A stretch of 5,075 bases of DNA, taken from positions 22,549 through 27,623 of the forward strand of contig NZSI01000037.1 of NCBI GenBank assembly GCA_002696685.1, in the 5' to 3' direction. The notes under the pieces were generated by a model. It saw only the letters and a list, made by a program, of their open reading frames with translations. It was not told where the DNA came from and made no database searches. Position 1 is the stretch's first letter. Every line of letters begins with the position of its first letter. A program made the translations under genes and the position numbers. Positions 1 through 5,075 of the stretch are shown here, in pieces. Source of the DNA: Chloroflexota bacterium. Its GTDB lineage: Bacteria > Chloroflexota > Dehalococcoidia > SAR202 > UBA826.

Positions 1-248
1 ACTGTCATAAAATTTAGGCCAATACGATGGGCTAGCTCAGTAGCTTCTTCCAATTCAGATGGTGCCAAACTCGGAGATACAGCTGTAACGGAAAGAGCTT
101 TTTCCCCAAGGGTCTCATTAGCCACCGCGGCTAAAAACGCACTATCTACTCCGCCGGAATAGGCAACGATAACGCTACCCATCTGTTCAAGTATATTTAC
201 TAGAACGGCTCTTTTCTCAAGTAGTGTTTTTTCAGATGTCTGTACCAT
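1..248 (-). CDS. larE: LarE, ATP-dependent sacrificial sulfur transferase (partial, N-terminal 82 residues)
   Basis: The gene starts at ATG 248-246 and runs off the left edge, so only the N-terminal third is present. Residues 31-36 are SGGVDS, the PP-loop that binds ATP in N-type ATP pyrophosphatases. It is preceded by MGSVIVAY and followed by LSVTAVSPSLAPSELEEATELAHRIG written across residues 52-77, an arrangement typical of LarE rather than of GMP synthase, NadE or TilS. In the known family, LarE adenylates a nicotinate-derived dinucleotide and gives up a cysteine sulfur to it, one step in making the nickel-pincer nucleotide cofactor of lactate racemase (LarA) and related enzymes. The catalytic cysteine would lie outside the window. 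A Shine-Dalgarno AGGGAG (255-260) sits 6 bases before the ATG. The SDR gene ends 56 bases upstream with no hairpin between, so co-transcription is likely. A related PP-loop protein other than LarE is possible but less likely. Confidence 0.85.
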   Translation of the reverse strand, partial: MVQTSEKTLLEKRAVLVNILEQMGSVIVAYSGGVDSAFLAAVANETLGEKALSVTAVSPSLAPSELEEATELAHRIGLNFMT

Positions 249-304
249 CACACACTCCCTAGCATTATGGCTCCCTAAAACTTGAGAACCAATAAATACT
301 CTTA

Positions 305-1180
305 CTATTCTGCCATCATTTCTTCAACAATTGCTTTCATTTGACCAGAGTAATAATCATATGATCTATTCTGGTACCTAAGTATTCTTTGAGATTCTTC
401 TGTATCATACCAATCGTTCCAACCAGGAGTCTCGCGATAAACAGCCATGTCTACCGGAGCACCCATAACACTGAAAAAATCTTCCACATAGTCCTTACCT
501 GAAAGTCTCCATGAACTTCCACCAGCGATATTAAAAACCTTCCCCACAGCTTCCTCAGAATCAACAGCATTGCGCAGAGCATCAGCAACATCATCACGAT
601 GTATCATCTCTACTCTCTGGTCAGCTGTAAAGGGCCAAGGCTCTGGAGGCTCCAGGAACGCAGGGACGGCAATACTCGCAATTCTGAGTATTACATAGTT
701 CACTCCAGATGAAATGACTATTTCCTCTCCTGCGATCTTACTTTCAGCATAAACATCTATTGCCCCCTGCTGGTGATCTATCGTGACAGGTGGTTCTTCC
801 CCAGAGGTATCCCCATAGGTGCTAATAGAGGAAGTAAAAACCAGAGATGCCTCCGGCGCGCCCGTTTTCATACCTTGGGCTATATTCCTTGTCCCATCCA
901 CATTCACCTTGAAAGTAAAGTCCCTATCTTTTTCACTATTAGGAGGGAGAATAGCCGCAAGATGCAAAACGCCCGCAACACCTGCAACTGCAGAACTTAC
1001 TGAGGCCGCATCTGTTATATCACCCTTGACGACTTCGACTCCTTCTTCGCCTTCCAAACCAGTGAAGTCCATAAAGGGCAAATCAAATATCTTGACCGAT
1101 TTCCCTTCTTCAAGAAACATTCCAGCAAGTTGGCGCCCTACGCTTCCAGCCCCACCTGTGATTAAAACCGGCTTATTCAC
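305..1180 (-). CDS. NAD-dependent epimerase/dehydratase (extended SDR family)
   Basis: This 291-residue cytoplasmic oxidoreductase has the full extended short-chain dehydrogenase/reductase signature. The N-terminal Rossmann motif TGGAGSVG is at 8-15. Asp33 ends the second strand (IFDLP), which favours NAD over NADP. KGDITD is at 52-57 and HLAA at 73-76. The catalytic set is Ser117/Ser118 (FTSS), Tyr144 and Lys148 (YAESK). IHRDDVADA at 193-201 is the conserved segment near the substrate side, and FNIAGG at 216-221 follows. The family acts mostly on nucleotide sugars or small hydroxy/keto compounds; the C-terminal substrate region (about 222-291, rich in Trp and Tyr) does not let me name a substrate. 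The start is GTG at 1180-1178, overlapping the TGA of the upstream small gene (GTGA), which suggests translational coupling; AAGGGA lies about 11 bases upstream. It is the middle gene of an apparent small-ORF/SDR/larE operon. The family is sure; the reaction is not. Confidence 0.9.
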   Translation of the reverse strand: MNKPVLITGGAGSVGRQLAGMFLEEGKSVKIFDLPFMDFTGLEGEEGVEVVKGDITDAASVSSAVAGVAGVLHLAAILPPNSEKDRDFTFKVNVDGTRNIAQGMKTGAPEASLVFTSSISTYGDTSGEEPPVTIDHQQGAIDVYAESKIAGEEIVISSGVNYVILRIASIAVPAFLEPPEPWPFTADQRVEMIHRDDVADALRNAVDSEEAVGKVFNIAGGSSWRLSGKDYVEDFFSVMGAPVDMAVYRETPGWNDWYDTEESQRILRYQNRSYDYYSGQMKAIVEEMMAE

Positions 1181-1500
1181 GTGAGGGTTGTTCCCTTCAT
1201 GCCCGCCTTTTCTATAACATCTTGAGCACTTGAAATCATGGTGTCCAGAGCTATCTCAAACGTTTTCCAGTCACCTTCATTCTTAAGTGCGAGAAGCGAT
1301 TCAGCTTCGCGCATTGCGGTTCTGGTAACCGGCACACTAGGCATAGTTTTAAAAAAGAAAGTGTCGCTAATCTCTTCAAATTTTTCGATTATCTCTACAA
1401 GTGAGGTCTCCCAAGCAGCATTCTGAGGCCCAAGGCCATCTGCTATCCGACGACAACTCCCTATCGATTCTTCGAGCATTTCCTGTCCTGATTGTGGCAT
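1177..1500 (-). CDS. Hypothetical 107-residue helical protein
   Basis: I do not recognise this protein. It starts at ATG 1500-1498, preceded by a good Shine-Dalgarno TAGGAG about 10 bases upstream, and its TGA overlaps the GTG start of the SDR gene, which supports it as a real translated gene. The sequence reads as three to four amphipathic helices (about residues 3-20, 26-48, 59-73 and 77-99) broken by a PSVPVTR loop at 54-60, with an acidic character, one cysteine (Cys16) and tryptophans at 30 and 77. There is no signal peptide, membrane segment or known metal-binding motif. A small helical bundle, possibly a partner of the SDR next door, fits, but this is inference from context only. It lies just downstream of the hairpin at 1535-1561, so its expression may depend on read-through or on a promoter I cannot place. 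Confidence 0.75.
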   Translation of the reverse strand: MPQSGQEMLEESIGSCRRIADGLGPQNAAWETSLVEIIEKFEEISDTFFFKTMPSVPVTRTAMREAESLLALKNEGDWKTFEIALDTMISSAQDVIEKAGMKGTTLT

Positions 1501-1534
1501 TTAAGCTTCACTCCTACAAAATCTATTAAACTCA

Positions 1535-1561
1535 AAGGGCGACCACTGTGTGGTCGCCCTT
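1535..1561 (-). terminator. Perfect 12-bp hairpin, possible terminator or dispersed palindrome
   Basis: Bases 1535-1546 pair perfectly with 1550-1561 around a 3-base loop. The stem contains GGGCGACCAC and its complement. On the minus strand it follows the DUF362 stop by 65 bases and is followed by TTTGAGTTTAAT, an imperfect T-tract, so it could be a Rho-independent terminator or attenuator between DUF362 and the 107-residue gene. The plus-strand side (TTATTCT) is also only moderately T-rich. The GGGCGACC/GGTCGCCC core also resembles a palindrome that I recall being scattered in intergenic regions of many bacterial genomes, so a REP-like element is an alternative. The hairpin is certain; the role is not. 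Confidence 0.55.
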
Positions 1562-1626
1562 ATTCTAAACGAAAACCTTAATCTTTTTCCTTGGGCATAA
1601 ACCCTCGTCTGAAAGGTGTATCTCAG

Positions 1627-3045
1627 TTAATCGTCGCCATCCGCATGAACTGTGTCCTCAACTTTAATAACTGAGGCCTTATCATCATCCTCATAGTGAT
1701 GCCTGACTTTATCAAGATCCACTACATCTAACCTGTCAAAACCTTTACCGTCATGTCTGTCGTACGGGAATGGCTGGAACTTCTCAAATCTCTTCCCAAA
1801 CCGTTGCCTGCTTGCCCTCTTATCGTATGGGAACCTGAATCTTTCTGGGCTACCTGGCTCGCATTCAACCAGCTCGTAGTTCCTACTACCAAGACCGATC
1901 TCGTGTCCAGTATTGATGCTGGTAACTTCACTTTGGTTATGGAATGTTGCCGCAGCAGCTTCAAATTTCTTATCGCCGACGTGATGGGCTTCCATCAGTT
2001 CAGCCTTGGAGCCCTTGATACCTTCGGCCTCTCTTGCCTTGTCGACACACGCCATGTCAATTGCTACAGCGTCTGTACTGGCGAAAACTCCCAAATGAGG
2101 GACAATTGGGACGTCTGCATGACCTGCACAGTCACAGGCCGGAGATACATCAACTGCCATATTGACATAACCAACTTTTCCTTTACCTACGGCTTTTTCA
2201 ACACCAAGGCATGCGTCTGCAATAGCAGCATCGACTGCATCAAATTGAACAGGAGGTATATCCATGAGACCTCTAGGCCCCATCACTCCAAAACACCCTA
2301 GACAGTTGGCACACTTGTCACCGTCCCACTCCAACTCATCGTTTTCATTTATGTTGTAAAGGCCGAAAGGACAACAATCCTCAAGTATTTCCCAATCAGG
2401 AGTGTTTTCCTTTCCCTTGAAATTCTCCGGGTGGAATACGCCTGCAGCACCCAATCCGTAAGTCGGATGGCCACCCATGTGGACGTTGAACTTACCTCTC
2501 TTGGACTGGGCTCCGATGCCCAGATTCTTTAAAGCCCCACCAATGACACCCATACTGTGACCCTTGAAGTGGGTCAGAGCTATGAGAGCATCGGCTGCAG
2601 CGATAGCCTGAGCTACATACGCCTCTTTAAGAATATAACCTTCTGGAATATCTACCCTGAAGTCGTTAGTACCTATAAAGCCGTCGGCGCAAATAAATGG
2701 ACATCCTAAAGTTGCAGAACTGTACCCATTTCTTTCCGCAGTGAGAAGAATGTCTAGTTCGCTGGATCTTGAACCCCAGGGAGAATAAGTTGATGTAGTT
2801 GTGTCGCAGACAAACGGCCTGCCTCCAAGTTCTTTGATCCTATCCGCCAGAGTTCTTGCGTAAAGAGGCCTCAAATAGGCGGAGTTATTCCATTCCCCAC
2901 AATGAATCTTGATAGCTACAATGTCGTTGGGCTCTACAATCTCATCAAGACCAGCTGCATCAAATACAGTGACCATTTTCGCGGCCAGAGAAGTCTCTGT
3001 TGATTCGGAATGTGCATCCATATAATAGACTGTTGAATCTGCCAT
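1627..3045 (-). CDS. DUF362 family Fe-S center protein with charged C-terminal extension
   Basis: This 472-residue protein of unknown biochemical function belongs to the DUF362 (COG2768-like) family. Family hallmarks in order: IKIHCGEWNN at 45-54 followed by YLRP, DTTT at 81-84, GCP at 114-116, HFKGH at 159-163, GGALKNLGIG at 169-178, a cysteine-rich insert with Cys224-Cys225 and CANCLGC at 245-251, PACDC at 302-306, and FASTDAVAIDMACVDKA at 321-337. The CxxCxxC segment is where relatives carry ferredoxin-type 4Fe-4S motifs, but the fourth ligand position here is Met255. The family core ends near residue 395. The last 75 or so residues are an unusual charged tail with two FPYD motifs (405-408 and 426-429) and an acidic end. 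No signal peptide or membrane segment is visible. I chose ATG 3045-3043 because GGAGG lies 5 bases before it; an in-frame GTG at 3057 falls inside that ribosome site. It is the first gene of the leftward block. Confidence 0.9.
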   Translation of the reverse strand: MADSTVYYMDAHSESTETSLAAKMVTVFDAAGLDEIVEPNDIVAIKIHCGEWNNSAYLRPLYARTLADRIKELGGRPFVCDTTTSTYSPWGSRSSELDILLTAERNGYSSATLGCPFICADGFIGTNDFRVDIPEGYILKEAYVAQAIAAADALIALTHFKGHSMGVIGGALKNLGIGAQSKRGKFNVHMGGHPTYGLGAAGVFHPENFKGKENTPDWEILEDCCPFGLYNINENDELEWDGDKCANCLGCFGVMGPRGLMDIPPVQFDAVDAAIADACLGVEKAVGKGKVGYVNMAVDVSPACDCAGHADVPIVPHLGVFASTDAVAIDMACVDKAREAEGIKGSKAELMEAHHVGDKKFEAAAATFHNQSEVTSINTGHEIGLGSRNYELVECEPGSPERFRFPYDKRASRQRFGKRFEKFQPFPYDRHDGKGFDRLDVVDLDKVRHHYEDDDKASVIKVEDTVHADGDD

Positions 3046-3049
3046 TTTA

Positions 3050-3055
3050 CCCTCC
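3050..3055 (-). promoter_or_regulatory. Ribosome binding site that fixes the DUF362 start
   Basis: On the minus strand GGAGGG occupies 3055-3050, followed by TAAA and then ATG at 3045. The in-frame GTG at 3057-3055 overlaps this site, and its own nearest purine run (AAAGGA) ends only about 3 bases before it, which is too close. Starting at the ATG therefore removes four residues from the longest possible reading. Confidence 0.7.
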
Positions 3056-3081
3056 ACTCTTCCTTTGACTGGCTAAATTTA

Positions 3082-3115
3082 CTTATACTGCACCCATTTA
3101 GTAAGAAAAGGTGCA
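3082..3115 (-). promoter_or_regulatory. Possible DUF362 promoter with an inverted-repeat operator
   Basis: On the minus strand TATAAG (3087-3082) is a five-of-six match to a -10 element, located about 37 bases before the DUF362 start codon. Directly upstream of it, where the promoter spacer and -35 would lie, TGCACC (3089-3094) and GGTGCA (3110-3115) form a perfect 6-bp inverted repeat with centres 21 bases apart, two helical turns, as expected for a dimeric regulator. No convincing -35 hexamer is present, which would fit an activated promoter. Six-base half-sites can arise by chance, so confidence is low. Confidence 0.25.
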
Positions 3116-3156
3116 TACTTCAGCAGATTAGCATTGGCCTTTATCAGTGTCAATAA

Positions 3157-3186
3157 TTTCCAAAGCTGATCTTTCAAAGTTAAAAT
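3157..3186 (+). promoter_or_regulatory. Possible promoter of the propeller-lysA transcript
   Basis: TTTCCA (3157-3162, four of six to the -35 consensus) and TAAAAT (3181-3186, five of six to the -10 consensus) are 18 bases apart and lie upstream of the rightward gene at 3269, leaving a leader of about 75 bases. The surrounding region is AT-rich and several other weak -10-like hexamers exist, for example around 3210, so this is only the best candidate by eye. Confidence 0.25.
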
Positions 3187-3268
3187 AGCAAATGCAATAT
3201 CCTTTAGCTTATAGATCACTGGGGTTCGCCATAATTAGCATTTAAATTGTGAAAGGAGGAATTAAGTT

Positions 3269-3940
3269 ATGCCATACAAAATGAAAGCTGAAGATCGCTG
3301 GATACATCCCGGGCCACAGCCAAACGGACTACAGGCAGACTCAGATGGCCTTTGGGCTATAGACCAGGGAAACGACCATCTATATAAATTGTCTTATGAA
3401 GATGGGTCAATCATAGAAGATTTGGAAACAGAAACCATGAAATCAAGTGGTGTTACGAAAGGCGGAGGTTTTTTATGGGTAGCTTCTACATATAATTGCC
3501 TTATTTATAAGCTCAACGAAGATGGAACCACTGCAGAGACATATGATACGCCGGGGAAAGGGGTCGTAGATTTCGCCCAAGCAGAAAACCCACCGACTAC
3601 CGGAGCCCATGGAATGGAGTGGATAGACGAGGAAAATATGTGGGTTGCTGTCCCACCAGCTAAAACTGTCTTCTTGATGGACCCAAAGACTATGTCAGTT
3701 AAAAGATCTATACCAACTCCAGGAATACGTCCTCATGGTCTTTTTATGGACGACGAAGATATATGGTTGGCAGATACTCAGGAGTGCAAGATACACAAAT
3801 TGGACACGGACACTGGGGAAATACTCGACGTTATTGATATTGAAGAGCCGGAAATACATGGTATGACACTTCATGACCGTCAAATATGGTTTTGCTGCGC
3901 TGAAACGAGAAAGGTTTGCACCGTAACTCTACCAGGCTAA
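3269..3940 (+). CDS. Small beta-propeller protein (Vgb/SMP-30/NHL-like repeats)
   Basis: This 223-residue protein is built from five visible repeats, each with a hydrophobic-Trp core: LWAID at 28-32, LWVAS at 69-73, MWVAV at 124-128, IWLAD at 165-169 and IWFCC at 206-210. Their spacing is 41, 55, 41 and 41 residues, so blades two and three are separated by an insert of about 14 residues. Each repeat begins with a small x-x-G-hydrophobic turn (PNGL, SSGV, AHGM, PHGL, IHGM), followed by a strand and a Y/H-K-L-D/N segment. This is the pattern of virginiamycin B lyase-like and SMP-30/gluconolactonase-like propellers, which are usually longer (around 290 residues or more). There is no signal peptide, so it is probably cytoplasmic. 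Histidines 114, 156 and 197 occupy equivalent blade positions and could form a metal site. An AAAGGAGG ribosome site lies 9 bases before the ATG. The substrate is unknown. It is followed by lysA after 47 bases without a terminator. Confidence 0.88.
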   Translation: MPYKMKAEDRWIHPGPQPNGLQADSDGLWAIDQGNDHLYKLSYEDGSIIEDLETETMKSSGVTKGGGFLWVASTYNCLIYKLNEDGTTAETYDTPGKGVVDFAQAENPPTTGAHGMEWIDEENMWVAVPPAKTVFLMDPKTMSVKRSIPTPGIRPHGLFMDDEDIWLADTQECKIHKLDTDTGEILDVIDIEEPEIHGMTLHDRQIWFCCAETRKVCTVTLPG

Positions 3941-3987
3941 AAAGCCCTTCCCGCAATTTTATAAATATCTATGGAGATTTCTGATAA

Positions 3988-5075
3988 ATGACATTCGATA
4001 ACGCCAGTCTTTTCCCTATGGGATCAACACTATCTGAAAATGGGCACTTGAACATTGGAGGGCGCGACGTTATAGAACTTGCTAAAGAATATGGCACCCC
4101 ACTGTATATATATGACGAAGCAACTATCAGAACAATGGCAAGAACTTTCGTTAAAGAATTTGGGACGCGTTACGCAAACACTGTGGTCGCCTACGCCTCC
4201 AAGGCATTTCTTACTAAGGCTATGGCCAGGATAGCAAACGAGGAAGGACTTTCACTAGATGTCGTATCAGGCGGAGAAATCGCTGCTGCAATTTCTGCTG
4301 GGTTCCCTGCAGCTAGAATGGACTTTCATGGAAACAACAAAACTCCTGACGAATTGATTTATGCCGTTGAGTCTGGGGTGGGAACAATTGTTGTGGATGG
4401 TTTTCATGAGCTAGACCTTCTCAATAACTTGGCCGAAGAGAGAGGGATCGAGCAGGGAATAATGCTAAGACTGTCCCCCTCTGTGGATGCCCATACTCAC
4501 GGTCATACAACCACCGGAATATTAGATGTGAAGTTTGGTTTCTCAATTGAATCTGGAGAAAGCACAATTGCAATCCGACAAGCCCTGGATTCTTCAAACC
4601 TGGATCTCAAAGGCATTCATTTCCACCTCGGATCTCCCATATTTGAGCTAGAACCTTATTCCCAGGCAATTGACACTGTCCTAGATTATCTAGCCCAGTT
4701 CAAATCGGAAGGATTAAATTTAAGAGAATTTAGTCCCGGTGGAGGATTTGCTATTGGATATACGCGCAATCAGCCGCCTCCTCCAATTAGCGCGTATGCG
4801 GATGTCATCACTTCGATGCTAACGCGAAAATGTAATCAGTTAGGGTTCGATTTGCCCAAGTTGATTATCGAACCAGGTAGATCAATAGTTGGCAGGGCCG
4901 GTGTGGCAGTCTATACGGTGGGAGTAATTAAGGACATCCCTACTGTCCGCACTTATGTATCACTCGACGGGGGAATGGGGGATAACATCCGACCAGCATT
5001 ATATGGATCAGAATATGAAGCAGTGGTTGCAAACAAAATGACGGTAGACACCGACCATGAAGTGGTCACGCTTGC
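3988..5075 (+). CDS. lysA: Diaminopimelate decarboxylase LysA (partial, C-terminus missing)
   Basis: This gene encodes the PLP-dependent enzyme that decarboxylates meso-diaminopimelate to L-lysine, the last step of lysine biosynthesis. The frame is open to the window edge, giving 362 residues of a family usually about 420-440 long. Visible fold-III decarboxylase motifs are VAYASKAF at 67-74 with the PLP-binding Lys72, LDVVSGGE at 90-97, HGNNK at 114-118, DVKFGF at 180-185, HFHLGS at 211-216, GGGFAIGY at 251-258 (phosphate-binding glycine loop), EPGRS at 295-299, and DGGMGDNIRPALYG at 327-340, which points to diaminopimelate rather than arginine or ornithine as substrate. The C-terminal CxxCES-type segment that completes the active site in the partner subunit lies beyond the window. 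HLGSP replaces the commoner HIGSQ at 213-217. The start ATG has GGAGA about 10 bases upstream. It is probably transcribed with the propeller gene. Confidence 0.95.
   Translation, partial: MTFDNASLFPMGSTLSENGHLNIGGRDVIELAKEYGTPLYIYDEATIRTMARTFVKEFGTRYANTVVAYASKAFLTKAMARIANEEGLSLDVVSGGEIAAAISAGFPAARMDFHGNNKTPDELIYAVESGVGTIVVDGFHELDLLNNLAEERGIEQGIMLRLSPSVDAHTHGHTTTGILDVKFGFSIESGESTIAIRQALDSSNLDLKGIHFHLGSPIFELEPYSQAIDTVLDYLAQFKSEGLNLREFSPGGGFAIGYTRNQPPPPISAYADVITSMLTRKCNQLGFDLPKLIIEPGRSIVGRAGVAVYTVGVIKDIPTVRTYVSLDGGMGDNIRPALYGSEYEAVVANKMTVDTDHEVVTL

Noticed and set aside
773..1184. Plus-strand open frames of 76 and 121 codons
   Set aside because: Both are antisense shadows of the SDR gene, with no ribosome site or recognisable motif.
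1238..1426. 62-codon plus-strand open frame
   Set aside because: It is antisense to the coupled 107-residue gene, which has the better start signals.
1562..1567. TAGAAT on the minus strand as a -10 for the 107-residue gene operon
   Set aside because: No -35 hexamer lies at a suitable distance, and transcription would begin inside the hairpin at 1535-1561.
1728..1964. 78-codon minus-strand open frame in another frame under the DUF362 tail; considered as a possible frameshift continuation
   Set aside because: The main frame continues without break through the NYELVE segment and the charged tail to a TAA. The alternative frame has no domain that would complete DUF362.
1753..2301. 182-codon open frame on the plus strand
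   Set aside because: It lies wholly antisense to the DUF362 gene, whose conserved motifs are clear. It has no ribosome site and its translation resembles no known protein.
2934..3116. 60-codon minus-strand open frame overlapping the DUF362 start
   Set aside because: It is in another frame across the conserved start of DUF362 and its start lies in the probable promoter/operator region.
3695..3883. 62-codon minus-strand open frame
   Set aside because: It is antisense to the propeller gene and shows no supporting signals.
3941..3987. Possible terminator between the propeller gene and lysA
   Set aside because: No stem of useful length is present; AAAA and TTTT flanks with CCCTTCCCGC between do not pair.
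3971..3991. Six-codon ORF (MEISDK) whose TGA overlaps the lysA ATG, considered as a leader peptide
   Set aside because: Its ATG sits on the lysA ribosome site, it has no ribosome site of its own and no lysine-run or attenuator structure follows. Chance is the simplest explanation.

Overview
The window holds six protein-coding genes in two divergent blocks that meet at an intergenic region of about 220 bases (3046-3268). Both ends are cut inside genes. By eye the base composition is moderate (GC around the mid-40s percent) and even, with no insertion sequence, integrase, tRNA, rRNA or CRISPR array. Strong Shine-Dalgarno sequences, GTG/ATG starts and short overlaps mark it as bacterial. The mixture of LarE, a DUF362 Fe-S protein, an extended SDR, a small beta-propeller and a diaminopimelate decarboxylase would suit an uncultivated environmental lineage such as Chloroflexota (Dehalococcoidia/SAR202-like). 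That placement is a weak inference from gene content.

Leftward (minus) block, in transcription order: a DUF362 Fe-S protein with a charged C-terminal extension (3045 to 1627); a strong 12-bp hairpin that may terminate or attenuate transcription (1535-1561); an unrecognised 107-residue helical protein (1500 to 1177); an NAD-dependent epimerase/dehydratase (1180 to 305) whose GTG start overlaps the preceding stop; and the N-terminal 82 residues of LarE, a PP-loop sulfur transferase for the nickel-pincer nucleotide cofactor (248 to 1, running off the edge). The last three genes look like one operon.

Rightward (plus) block: a small beta-propeller protein with five visible repeats (3269-3940), then 47 bases later lysA, diaminopimelate decarboxylase (3988 to the window end, 362 codons present, C-terminus missing). 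No terminator separates them, so they are probably co-transcribed.

The genes do not form an obvious single pathway. LysA makes lysine from meso-diaminopimelate and LarE contributes to a nickel cofactor. The SDR, DUF362 and propeller proteins have recognisable folds but unknown substrates. I see no clear sign of a wholly new system. The items most worth a second look are the three aligned histidines in the propeller, the incomplete ferredoxin-like cysteine motif and repeat-bearing tail of the DUF362 protein, and the GGGCGACC-type palindrome at 1535-1561.
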